Origin: Halolactibacillus miurensis | GTDB lineage: Bacteria; Bacillota; Bacilli; Bacillales; Amphibacillaceae | NCBI RefSeq assembly: GCF_900116255.1 | Contig: NZ_FPAI01000001.1 | Span: 124,001-188,000 of the forward strand | Reading direction: 5' to 3' | Length of the DNA: 64,000 nt | In this document: positions 52,988 through 61,031 of the stretch, piece by piece | How positions within the stretch are numbered: the first letter of the stretch is position 1 | Layout of the letters: each line of letters starts with the position of its first letter | Notes under the pieces: generated by a model | The model's database searches: none | What the model saw: only the letters and a program-made list of their open reading frames with translations | What the model was told of the DNA's origin: nothing | Translations under genes and position numbers: made by a program

Positions 52988-53034
52988 AGTGTTACTCAAC
53001 CTTATCTTCCCTGCCGATAATGGTTAAAACACCC

Positions 53035-53250
53035 TCAAATGTTAACATAAGTGTTATATAAAATGCGAAATAGGGCAATCGGAACACCGAGGAAAATCAT
53101 TGAAACAAGCGTAAAATAGTCGAGTTTTGTCATCATTTCTCCATGCATATTCATTATCTCAATTAACTCGTATGCGTGAAGCATATGTACTGCTCCCATT
53201 TTCATGAGGGTGATATAAGATAAACCTAACATTAATTTGTGTTCTTGCAT
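53035..53250 (-). CDS. Small membrane protein, unknown
   Basis: A 71-residue protein from ATG 53250, six bases after AAGGAGGG; the longer frame from 53274 has no site. It is rich in methionine and histidine in the first 45 residues (MLGLSYITLMKMGAVHMLHA) and has one clear C-terminal membrane segment (about 46-66) plus a weaker one near residues 8-22. The excellent ribosome site supports a real gene. Family not recognised. Confidence 0.55.
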   Translation of the reverse strand: MQEHKLMLGLSYITLMKMGAVHMLHAYELIEIMNMHGEMMTKLDYFTLVSMIFLGVPIALFRILYNTYVNI

Positions 53251-53321
53251 CGTCGCCCTCCTTAATATAATCAATATAAATGCAGTACAGTGACAATATT
53301 GACAAATCCTAAATGACTATT

Positions 53322-53350
53322 TTCACATTAAAAGTTAGAAAGGTTATAAT
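53322..53350 (+). promoter_or_regulatory. Promoter of the Bce module
   Basis: TTCACA, a 17-base spacer and a perfect TATAAT. Transcription would start near 53357, leaving a leader of about 100 bases before the regulator gene. Confidence 0.65.
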
Positions 53351-53456
53351 AGTTATAACGCAAGATGTCACGATAAATACGCCCGCATCGTCCTAAGAGA
53401 AGTGAAATCAATGACTTATTAGAATATAGACATAAAACCAGAATAAAGGATGGTAA

Positions 53457-54164
53457 ATGACGATGGAAAAAATTATGATTGTCGAAGATGATCCGAAAAT
53501 TGCTGAATATTTAGCGCAAATGTTACAGAAATATAACTATCAAGTAGTCAAAGTAACCGATTTTGAACAGGTTTTAGAAACTTTTCAAACAGTAGACCCA
53601 CAACTGGTCTTGTTAGATATTAACTTACCAGCTTTTGATGGTTTCTATTGGTGTCGTCAGATTAGAAAAACATCCGTCTGTCCGGTGATCTTCATTTCGG
53701 CGCGCACAGGTGACATGGATCAAGTGATGGCACTTGAAAATGGGGGAGATGATTACATCACCAAACCGTTTCATCCGGATATTGTCATGGCCAAAATTAG
53801 AAGTCATTTAAGGCGTGCCTATGGTGAGTATGCACAAAATAATCAAGAAAGAACGCTTGAGTTGACGGGTTTAATATTAAGGCCGGAACGACTGGAATTA
53901 CTCTTTAACCAACAAACGGTAACATTAACACAAAAAGAGGCCGCTATTCTAGAAGCGCTGATGGAGCGTTATCCACGGGTGAAAAGCCGGGGAGATTTAC
54001 TTGAGTTATTGTGGGATGATGAAACATATGTCGATGAAAATACTTTAAATGTGAACATTACCCGAGCGCGAAAGAAGCTCCATGAGCTTGGGTTAAACAA
54101 TACGATTGAAACCGTTCGTGGGAGCGGGTATCGCTTTAATGTCTCTTGGCGTGAGGATAAGTGA
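53457..54164 (+). CDS. bceR: BceR-type response regulator (OmpR family)
   Basis: A 235-residue regulator: receiver domain with acidic residues at 10-12, phosphoacceptor D54 in LVLLDINLP and the KPF motif (YITKPFHPD), then an OmpR winged helix (about 130-230; LTQKEAAILEAL, VDENTLNVNITRARKKL, VRGSGYRF). The start may be ATG 53457 or the second ATG two codons on. It is followed by a BceS-type kinase and BceAB transporter, the classical peptide-antibiotic detoxification module, in which it activates bceAB. Confidence 0.9.
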   Translation: MTMEKIMIVEDDPKIAEYLAQMLQKYNYQVVKVTDFEQVLETFQTVDPQLVLLDINLPAFDGFYWCRQIRKTSVCPVIFISARTGDMDQVMALENGGDDYITKPFHPDIVMAKIRSHLRRAYGEYAQNNQERTLELTGLILRPERLELLFNQQTVTLTQKEAAILEALMERYPRVKSRGDLLELLWDDETYVDENTLNVNITRARKKLHELGLNNTIETVRGSGYRFNVSWREDK

Positions 54165-55165
54165 TGCGTTTATTTTTTAGAGAACATCGACCACTTGTCT
54201 TGCTTCAATGTTTGTACCACTTCATTGTTAATAGTCTACTTCTACTTGCAGGTTTTAGAGATATCGGGGTCTTGTTGTATCTGAATCTATTATTGGTCGT
54301 ATTTTTCGCTGGTTATCTGGTGTATCAATACGTGACAAGAAAAGCAATGTATCACCAATTAACCCGTGACATTACATCACTGGATGATGCCTTAGAACCA
54401 ACCGGATACACACCTTTAGCAACGGCGGTAAGTGAGACGTTAAAAAAGCAATATCGTCTCTACCAAGAAGAGCTAAGCCATTTAGAACATCAACAAGCAT
54501 AACATGTTCTATTTATGGACCGCTGGGTCCATCAAATGAAAACACCGCTCTCGGTACTAGAGCTGATGACGGAGGATGTTGATGAACCAGAAGCGGCGAG
54601 TATGAAAGAAGAGCTAGAACGACTCAGACATGGCTTGTCGATGGTTCTTTACACGGCTAGACTACGTAGTATGGCAGAGGATATTCACGTAAGTGCAACG
54701 GAATTACTACCGCTGATCCATGCGGTAAATAAAGAACACCGTCGCTACTACATTCGTCATCACGTCTATCCAAAAGTCATCACAGATGATGAGAAAGTCG
54801 TTGTGATGACCGATGAGAAGTGGTTAGTGTTTATCTTAACCCAACTCTTACTGAACGCGGTGAAGTACTCATCAGGTAAGAGTGATGTGATTCATATTCA
54901 AGTTACCTCAACAATAAACGGCGTCACATTAACAATAAAAGACTTTGGCGTAGGCATTCCTATCGCCGACCAAAAACGGATTTTTGATAAATTCTTTACC
55001 GGTGAAAACGGACGACGTTTTAGAGAATCAACAGGTATGGGGCTTTACCTAACGAAAGAAATGAGCGAGAAACTTCATCACCAAATCGAGGTAAGTTCTG
55101 TTCTTGGTGAAGGGACAAAGATAACACTTCATTTCACAACAACTCAAAACCTTACACCGATGTAA
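54164..55165 (+). pseudogene. bceS: BceS-type sensor histidine kinase interrupted by an in-frame stop
   Basis: Read through, this frame gives 332 residues, the normal BceS length. Two N-terminal membrane segments with almost no outer loop (about 12-29 and 36-56) mark an intramembrane-sensing kinase; the H-box is WVHQMKTPLSVLEL, and the ATPase domain has LLLNAVKYS, DFGVGIP and GMGLYL. A single TAA at 54500-54502 interrupts it just before the H-box (EHQQA, stop, HVLFMDRWVHQMK); both sides are in the same frame, so it is one base change (for example CAA to TAA) and not a frameshift. The ATG at 54515 could start the kinase core alone but lacks a ribosome site. The gene is either recently inactivated, read through, or affected by a sequence error. 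Confidence 0.85.
55152..55165 (+). promoter_or_regulatory. BceR-type operator before bceA
   Basis: TTACA-ccga-TGTAA (extended: CCTTACA-N4-TGTAAGG) is an exact match to the TNACA-N4-TGTAA pattern described for BceR-like regulators. It overlaps the stop codon of the kinase gene and lies about 45 bases upstream of a -10-like TATAGT at 55210-55215 that lacks a good -35, as expected for an activator-dependent promoter. Confidence 0.7.
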
Positions 55166-55260
55166 GGAAACTGAAAGTAAAATCGATCGTTTCGTTTATA
55201 GCTTTCACGTATAGTCAAGGTATCAACGGATTAAACGAAAAATCGAAGGAGTTTTTAAGG

Positions 55261-56028
55261 ATGCTAAAAGTAAACAAAGTTAGTAAAGTATACGAGGGGA
55301 AAGTGAGCTATCGCGCTTTATCAGATATTGATTTAACTGTAGAAAAAGGTGAGTTTGTCGCCATTATGGGGCCGAGTGGCAGTGGAAAAACAACCTTACT
55401 TAACTTAATTTCAACAAATGACACACCAACAACAGGGAAAATCATGTTAAATGACCAACAACCGCACACACTGTCCAAAAATCAATTGGCGACGTTTCGG
55501 CGGACAGAGTTAGGGTTTGTATTTCAAGATTTTAATCTCCTACACACCTTAACTGTTGAAGAAAATATGGTCTTACCACTAACGCTTGAAGGAATAAAAG
55601 TCAAAGTAATGAAAGAAAAGGCAAGACAAATTGCGGAAAAATTAGGCATTGATAGCATCATGTCTAAACGGGTGTATGAAATCTCCGGTGGACAAGCACA
55701 GCGTGTGGCTATTGCCAGAGCAATGATCCATCAGCCGTCTTTGCTACTGGCGGATGAGCCAACAGGTAACCTTGACTCAAAAGCATCGAAAGATGTGATG
55801 CATTTACTGACTAAATTAAATAAAGAAGAAAAGACGAGTCTCTTAATGGTCACCCATGATGCGCAAGCAGCGAGTTATTCTGACCGGGTCATCTTTATCC
55901 GTGATGGTCAATTAGAGTCAGAGATTCATCGCGGGGATAACCGGCAGACGTTCTTCCAAAAGATTATTGATATGTTGTCATTGATGGGAGGAGAAACAAG
56001 TGAACTTTCGTCAATTCGCCTATCGTAA
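55261..56028 (+). CDS. bceA: BceA-type ABC transporter ATPase
   Basis: A 255-residue ATPase: Walker A GPSGSGKTT (37-45), Q-loop in FVFQDFNLLHTLTVEENM, signature SGGQAQRVAIARAM and Walker B LLLADEPTGNLDS. The type matches BceA/LolD/MacB ATPases. With the permease below it frees targets from peptide antibiotics such as bacitracin and signals to the kinase. It has its own activator-type promoter, and its 3 prime end overlaps bceB by 29 bases. AAGGAG precedes the ATG. Confidence 0.93.
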   Translation: MLKVNKVSKVYEGKVSYRALSDIDLTVEKGEFVAIMGPSGSGKTTLLNLISTNDTPTTGKIMLNDQQPHTLSKNQLATFRRTELGFVFQDFNLLHTLTVEENMVLPLTLEGIKVKVMKEKARQIAEKLGIDSIMSKRVYEISGGQAQRVAIARAMIHQPSLLLADEPTGNLDSKASKDVMHLLTKLNKEEKTSLLMVTHDAQAASYSDRVIFIRDGQLESEIHRGDNRQTFFQKIIDMLSLMGGETSELSSIRLS

Positions 56029-57889
56029 TGTGACGCGGAATAAGCGGACCTATGTGGCTTATTTTCTAAGTAGTATGTTTACGGTGATGGTGTTTTTCTC
56101 ATTTTTACTGTTTGCCTTTCACCCAACATTTGAAACCATTAACTCGAGCGTACGAACAGGGCTGTTAACGTCTGGTGGCATTATTTATGTCTTTTCTTTC
56201 TTTTATATTCTCTATTCTATGAGCACCTTCTTACAATCACGTAAGCGTGAATTTGGCTTGTTGATGATGCTTGGGGCATCTAATACGCAAATCAAAGCGA
56301 TGGTCTTTATTGAGAATTTACTGATTGGAACATTTTCAACGATGTTTGGAATTAGTTTGGGCTTATTGTTTGCCAAAACCATTCTTCTAGTTGCCGAGAA
56401 TGTGTTAATCATTGATGAGCGTCTTCACTTTTATGTCCCGTTTGAAGCGATCATTATTACGCTCATTAGCTTTTTAGCGCTGTTTGTCATAATCTCATTA
56501 TTCGTTGCCTTCGTCCTCCGGACGAGTAGATTAGTAGCACTTATTAAAAGCGACCAAACCCCGAAGAAAGAACCGAAAGCATCGATTTTTCTATCGGTAC
56601 TAGCAGGTCTTCTTTTAGCGATTGGCTATGGGATTGCTTTAACTGTTAAAGGTGTCGCTGTCGTAATGGCACTTATTCCGGTTGTGGTTATTGTCATGAT
56701 TGGGACGTATTTCTTCTTCACTCAATTAAGTGTTTTTATCGTTCGATTTTTAAAGCGGCGTGACTATATTTTTTATAAACGGACGAATATTATATTATTT
56801 TCGGATTTATCATTCAGGTTAAAAGATAATGCCCGTACGTTCTTTATGGTTGCTATGATTTCAACCGTTGCCTTTAGTGCGATTGGGACCTTATTTGGTC
56901 TCCATTCTTATTTGACCGATGGTGTTATTGAGATAAACCCCTATAGTATCTCATACAAAATGGATTCAGATGACCAACCAGAAATAATGGCAGAAGAAGT
57001 TAACTATATTCATTCACAGCTTAAGAGTATGGGGGTAGAAGCTACTTCTGAAACGATTGATGTGGCCTTTGTTGATATGAATGAAGGGTATATTGTGCCT
57101 GTTTTAAAAGAAAGTGACTACAACAAAGCAGCCAAACTAATTGGTGAGCCGATCATTGACGTGGGTGAAGGTGAAACAATAATTAATGACCAAACTGTCG
57201 CGATGATCAGTGACGGACCTAAAGCGAGTGAAACATTAATGACTTTTTTAATTGATCTCGAAGGTGACCATACACTGACCCCAGCCAAGGTAATTCAAAC
57301 AAATGTTTTTAGTTCGATGAACGGCTCTTATGTCATCAATGATGCAGACTATGTTAAGTTACCAAAGACATCGATGAACCGGACATCTAAACAGGTGTAC
57401 TGGATGACTGAAGAGCTCTCAAGAGATGAGATTGTTGAGCTAGGTGAAGCTCTCGAAGAAATACCACCTTATCGGGTCTCGATGATTGATTATACCGTCT
57501 TCCAAATAGAACGTGGGTATGGACCGGCCTTATTTGTCGGCTTATTTATCGGGTTGATTTTCTTTGTCTCAGCCGGTAGTTTTCTATATTTCCGTGTGTT
57601 TACGGATGTGGATAAAGAAAAAGAAAAATTCACCATGGTAACAAAGCTAGGACTTAAAGAAACAGAACTAAAAAAAATCATTACCCAACAACTGGCGATA
57701 TTATTCTTCTCACCGATTATCGTTGCGCTTATCCATGGGGGCGTCGCACTAACGGCGTTATCACATTTCTTTGATTATAATTTAATCAACGAATCTGCGC
57801 TTGTGTTAGGTGGTTTTACTGTTATACAGTTACTCTACTTTGTCCTCGCAAGACATTTCTATATTAAACAGGTGAAACGAATTTTATAA
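56000..57889 (+). CDS. bceB: BceB-type ABC transporter permease
   Basis: A 629-residue permease starting at GTG behind GGGAGGAG. The N-terminus NFRQFAYRNVTRNKRTYVAYFLSS is typical for BceB. It has ten predicted membrane segments with FtsX-like halves and the large extracellular domain between segments seven and eight (about residues 315-500) that determines antibiotic recognition. Length is normal and the frame intact, so the transporter is complete though the kinase gene is interrupted. Confidence 0.92.
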   Translation: MNFRQFAYRNVTRNKRTYVAYFLSSMFTVMVFFSFLLFAFHPTFETINSSVRTGLLTSGGIIYVFSFFYILYSMSTFLQSRKREFGLLMMLGASNTQIKAMVFIENLLIGTFSTMFGISLGLLFAKTILLVAENVLIIDERLHFYVPFEAIIITLISFLALFVIISLFVAFVLRTSRLVALIKSDQTPKKEPKASIFLSVLAGLLLAIGYGIALTVKGVAVVMALIPVVVIVMIGTYFFFTQLSVFIVRFLKRRDYIFYKRTNIILFSDLSFRLKDNARTFFMVAMISTVAFSAIGTLFGLHSYLTDGVIEINPYSISYKMDSDDQPEIMAEEVNYIHSQLKSMGVEATSETIDVAFVDMNEGYIVPVLKESDYNKAAKLIGEPIIDVGEGETIINDQTVAMISDGPKASETLMTFLIDLEGDHTLTPAKVIQTNVFSSMNGSYVINDADYVKLPKTSMNRTSKQVYWMTEELSRDEIVELGEALEEIPPYRVSMIDYTVFQIERGYGPALFVGLFIGLIFFVSAGSFLYFRVFTDVDKEKEKFTMVTKLGLKETELKKIITQQLAILFFSPIIVALIHGGVALTALSHFFDYNLINESALVLGGFTVIQLLYFVLARHFYIKQVKRIL

Positions 57890-57915
57890 GTACAGTGTCC
57901 TCACCGAATGAACAT

Positions 57916-57955
57916 AAAAAAGTCGAAAGAACAGCTGATGTTCTTTCGACTTTTT
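57916..57955. terminator. Bidirectional terminator after bceB
   Basis: AAAAAGTCGAAAGAAC and its complement GTTCTTTCGACTTTTT form a perfect 16-base stem with a 7-base loop between convergent genes. Confidence 0.88.
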
Positions 57956-57962
57956 AAATCTG

Positions 57963-59138
57963 TTACTTAAGGTATTTGAGTTCAAAGTCTTGATTCGAGG
58001 TAATGTATGATGTGAAGAATTCTTGAGTTATACCGGTCAGGTTACTTAAGAAACCAACATCTATCAGCCAATCTTTATCCAACATGGTTCTCAGATCAAT
58101 CAAATCTTTTTTAAAAACGAGATCAAAAATAGATCTTGTTTTTTGGGGTTTTTGAATCAAGATGATATCATCTAAAGGTTCTTGTTTTAAATAACCTTTA
58201 CGATGCATGGCGGCATAAAAGTTACGATGCTCCTTGGCATCTAGTATACCTAAATGGGCCGCGCGATATCCTAGTACTTGTAAAGATGTTTTCCATTTCT
58301 TTTTTAAATCAAGATAGGCATCAGGGTTTTTAGGATTAATAACAGTTTTTATATCAACTAAGAATGCTGCTTCAGGTAAAAGAAAGGCACCGGCGAATAA
58401 ATCTGCTTCTTTTTCAAGTGCTTTATGTTCCTTACGATCTAGGTGAGTGAAGGCCACTTTATAATGTAGCAATAAATGACCAAGTTCATGGGCAATGTCA
58501 AAGTTCCTACGGACACTGGATCGTTTTAAGTTCCCTAAAATAATATATGGGCGTTCAGTCTTTGTCCATAAGCTATAAGCGTCAATGTCATCTCCAATGG
58601 CCTTTTCAAAAACGAATACACCGCTTTTTTCGACAAGAAATAATAGGTCGTCATTTGTGTCTGGTCTTAACCCTAAAAAGTCTCGAGCGAGTTTTGCTAC
58701 ATGAGCAATCTGTGTGTCTTTCTTTTCATCTGTTTGCTGTAGATAATTAATGACACTATTTCTTAATTGAATAATTTTTTTTGAAGGAAGAACCAACTGA
58801 TAAGCTAAATAATTAATTAGGCTGTCAAGAAATTCAACGTGCTTAGCTTCGGTCTGAGTTTTAGCCATTAAGTTAATAACTTTAGATCGATAAGCAATGT
58901 GCATCAGTGGTATCGTGTCTTTTTCGATGTATTTAGATAATATATCTGGTTGATAAAAATATGTGCTTTTTACTTTAAATAACTGCTTTAATTGATTGAT
59001 TGTTTGTAACTTTGGGGTTGTGTAGTTGTTTTCATATTGCCATATAGCTTGTTCTGTGATCTCTAGTTGCTCAGAGAGCTGTTTGCGAGAATAGCCATAT
59101 AGTATTCTTAAGTTTGATAAGTTCTCACCTATAAACAT
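57963..59138 (-). CDS. XRE HTH - ImmA/IrrE metallopeptidase
   Basis: A 391-residue protein: XRE-type HTH at residues 4-60 (LRILYGYSRKQLSEQLEITEQAIWQYENN), a linker, then an ImmA/IrrE (M78) peptidase domain with HELGH (H217, E218, H221) and the third ligand region EKEADLFAGAFLLP (E244), and a helical tail of about 130 residues. Such proteins cleave or remove repressors and also occur as antitoxins of two-gene systems. It lies 38 bases downstream of an unknown gene on the same strand. The pair is flanked by terminators and has an AT-rich upstream region, so it looks like an independent cassette. Confidence 0.85.
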   Translation of the reverse strand: MFIGENLSNLRILYGYSRKQLSEQLEITEQAIWQYENNYTTPKLQTINQLKQLFKVKSTYFYQPDILSKYIEKDTIPLMHIAYRSKVINLMAKTQTEAKHVEFLDSLINYLAYQLVLPSKKIIQLRNSVINYLQQTDEKKDTQIAHVAKLARDFLGLRPDTNDDLLFLVEKSGVFVFEKAIGDDIDAYSLWTKTERPYIILGNLKRSSVRRNFDIAHELGHLLLHYKVAFTHLDRKEHKALEKEADLFAGAFLLPEAAFLVDIKTVINPKNPDAYLDLKKKWKTSLQVLGYRAAHLGILDAKEHRNFYAAMHRKGYLKQEPLDDIILIQKPQKTRSIFDLVFKKDLIDLRTMLDKDWLIDVGFLSNLTGITQEFFTSYITSNQDFELKYLK

Positions 59139-59176
59139 TAAGCTCTCCTCCCTCTTTAAAAATTGCCTTTTGAGTC

Positions 59177-59923
59177 TTAATTACTTGCCTTGTTTTCTTT
59201 ATCTAAGATTCCTATATCAAAAGCGGCTGGGTCAATAATATCATGTTCTTGTTCAGGTGCTATAATGCTACGCTCTTCATCTGTTAGTTCAGCACCTGCT
59301 ATATATCTAGATAAGTCTTCAATTTCGTATGCGATGTTATTTTGCGGATTTGGAAGGTAATGAATTATCTTTGAAATTTGCAGGGCTTTATCAATTTCAT
59401 ATGTTAGAATGTGGAACTCATCATACTCCTTTTTTAGGTTTTGAAGATCCTCATTAGCATGTTGTTCACTTACAAAAAATGAAAGTTGTTGTGTATTTTC
59501 AACTCTGTTTATCTTTGCGATGTCAGGGAAGTCTACGCTGTTATTTATTTGGGAAAGTTCATGTAAGTATGTTCTTTTAGTGCCCGTTCTATTAGTACTA
59601 GTTGGTAAAGTAGCGTAAGAAAAATTATCAGGATTGAAATAATGAGCATTTTTTATCAAAAATAAAATATTTGAATCTTTATGAGAGAATTGCAAGTAAT
59701 CCCAAGAAAGTCCGGCCTTTGCTGTTTTATAAGATAATTTTAAATCTGAACTGTGTTCAGCAATTTTGCTTTCGATAAAATTTCCTTTTGTCCAAGCGAA
59801 CGCACTACTTATATGCATCTTGGCTTTTCTATCTAGTCTGTGTTCAATGTATTCACGATACCCTTCAATTATAGCCGTGACAATTTTAACACTGTCTTTT
59901 GAATCAAAACGAAATCTATTCAT
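59177..59923 (-). CDS. Unknown protein paired with the ImmA/IrrE protein; toxin candidate
   Basis: A 248-residue soluble protein starting at ATG 59923 behind AGGAG (a GTG two codons earlier is too close to that site). Visible traits: FRFDSKDSVKIVTAIIEGYREYI, AKAGLSWDYLQFSHKDSNILFLIKNAHYF in the middle, and a charged, aspartate/glutamate-rich end. It has no membrane segments and no motif recognised with certainty; it may fall in an uncharacterised DUF family found beside XRE-peptidase genes. The fixed neighbour with an HTH-peptidase protein suggests a toxin-antitoxin or phage-defence pair, with this protein as effector. Confidence 0.6.
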   Translation of the reverse strand: MNRFRFDSKDSVKIVTAIIEGYREYIEHRLDRKAKMHISSAFAWTKGNFIESKIAEHSSDLKLSYKTAKAGLSWDYLQFSHKDSNILFLIKNAHYFNPDNFSYATLPTSTNRTGTKRTYLHELSQINNSVDFPDIAKINRVENTQQLSFFVSEQHANEDLQNLKKEYDEFHILTYEIDKALQISKIIHYLPNPQNNIAYEIEDLSRYIAGAELTDEERSIIAPEQEHDIIDPAAFDIGILDKENKASN

Positions 59924-60065
59924 TTGCACACTCCTAATAATATTATTTGTAATTCTGAATGAATAATATTATTTTACAACAAAATAATTAAAATATATAT
60001 GATTTTTTCTGTTATTTTTAAAGTTATAGCTATATCACCTACTAATGGTTAAGATTATGCGTAAC

Positions 60066-60110
60066 AAAAACAACATAGATTATTCGTGATAAAAAATCCA
60101 TGTTGTTTTT
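60066..60110. terminator. Hairpin between the HAD gene and the unknown gene
   Basis: AAAAACAACAT and ATGTTGTTTTT form an 11-base stem, extended by GAT/ATC, around a long loop. On the minus strand it ends the transcript of the ImmA pair's upstream neighbour region or lies in front of it; with A and T runs on both sides it could act in either direction. The preceding 59930-60060 stretch is very AT-rich and probably holds the promoter of the unknown gene. Confidence 0.5.
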
Positions 60111-60117
60111 CAATTAC

Positions 60118-60819
60118 TTATTTTTTAAAGTAATCTAACATTTCTTTGGCACTTGTCACTTCTTGATCCGCCGTGTAAGAGCACGCTTGATCAGCTTGTC
60201 GCTGGCGATGATTCATCCAGACTGCTTGCCAGCCGACTTGTTTAGCGCCGACAATATCTTTCTCGAAGGAGTCGCCCACATAAATTGTCGATTCGGGTGT
60301 TGTTGGTAATTTGTCTTCAATGATATGAAAAATTTCTGGATTTGGTTTCGCAATCCCGTAAGCACCTGAGATAAAGGTGTTTTCTTTTGGTATCCACTTT
60401 TCTAACTGTAGCTGATCAATCTTCATTGACTGATGCGCGACTTCTCCGTTTGTGAGGATAGCTAACGTCACGTCTTTTGTTTTTAAATAATCAAGTAAGG
60501 TTTCGACTTCAGGAAAAAGGGTGATTTTTCCTTGCGCCCGTTTATATTGCTTATGAAATTCTAAAGCTAAATCGTCATTAATATCAATCCCAAAGTCTTG
60601 AAGTGCTAACTTATACCGTCCTACTTGCCAATCAAGGACAGTAATCTCCCCGCGTTCACTTTGGTCAAACAGTGTTTCACTATGTTTTCTACTTGCGTGA
60701 TAAATACGATCTATTTGATCGTAGTTGTATGTGTCATTAATTAAATGTTTAAATGTCTCGTGAAAAGATAAGGCTTGGTCGTATAAAGTATCATCAACAT
60801 CAAAAATAATGGTTGTCAT
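60118..60819 (-). CDS. HAD family hydrolase
   Basis: A 233-residue HAD subfamily IA phosphatase: motif I FDVDDTLYD (nucleophile D7, acid/base D9), motif II LAILTNGE, motif III lysine in GIAKPNPEIF and motif IV IYVGDSFEKDIVGAK. The helical cap lies at about 18-85. The pattern is close to YjjG-like nucleotide phosphatases, but the substrate cannot be told. GGAGGCGC precedes the ATG. It diverges from the glv-like operon. Confidence 0.88.
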   Translation of the reverse strand: MTTIIFDVDDTLYDQALSFHETFKHLINDTYNYDQIDRIYHASRKHSETLFDQSERGEITVLDWQVGRYKLALQDFGIDINDDLALEFHKQYKRAQGKITLFPEVETLLDYLKTKDVTLAILTNGEVAHQSMKIDQLQLEKWIPKENTFISGAYGIAKPNPEIFHIIEDKLPTTPESTIYVGDSFEKDIVGAKQVGWQAVWMNHRQRQADQACSYTADQEVTSAKEMLDYFKK

Positions 60820-60864
60820 TGTGCGCCTCCTGTTATTTATGTATATAAACCATCATATCAGAAG

Positions 60865-60889
60865 ATTTGTCATTATAAAATTGACAAAT
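60865..60889. promoter_or_regulatory. Candidate operator over the glv promoter
   Basis: ATTTGTCA and TGACAAAT form a perfect inverted repeat with a 9-base centre. It overlaps the -35 box of the promoter of the RpiR-type regulator gene, a natural place for regulator binding; it may also affect the divergent HAD gene. Confidence 0.5.
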
Positions 60890-60910
60890 ATAAAATAATA
60901 GCGCTAGTAT
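60881..60910 (+). promoter_or_regulatory. Sigma-A promoter of the second PTS operon
   Basis: Perfect TTGACA (60881-60886), an 18-base spacer and TAGTAT (60905-60910). The start point would be near 60917, leaving a leader of about 115 bases that contains a cre-like site. Confidence 0.7.
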
Positions 60911-60948
60911 GTAAGTATCAGAACGTATGAGTTGTTTAAAGTGGTTTT

Positions 60949-60963
60949 ATGAAAGCGCTTGTA
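60949..60963 (+). promoter_or_regulatory. Candidate cre (CcpA site) in the leader of the second PTS operon
   Basis: ATGAAAGCGCTTGTA fits WTGNAANCGNWNNCW with one mismatch and has the classical AAGCGCTT core. Placed downstream of the start point, it would block transcription when glucose is present. Confidence 0.65.
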
Positions 60964-61031
60964 TTATGGGTGAGGATCTATGATGGTAAGGTTAGAGCGG
61001 ATAATGAAAATTTACATGAAGGAGACTAAAT

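Larger units (their letters stand above)
52325..53034. other. Gene-poor stretch with decayed coding fragments
   Basis: The 710-base stretch has no intact gene. It contains a 41-codon open stretch without start on the plus strand (52447-52569), a hairpin (52669-52691) and two minus-strand fragments in different frames (52883-52987 and 52761-52889). These look like remains of at least two genes. No mobile element ends were seen. Confidence 0.55.

Noticed and set aside
54515-55165. Independent short kinase gene starting at ATG 54515
   Set aside because: No ribosome binding site precedes this ATG, and the upstream frame supplies the missing sensor half in the same frame; a single kinase gene interrupted by a stop fits better.
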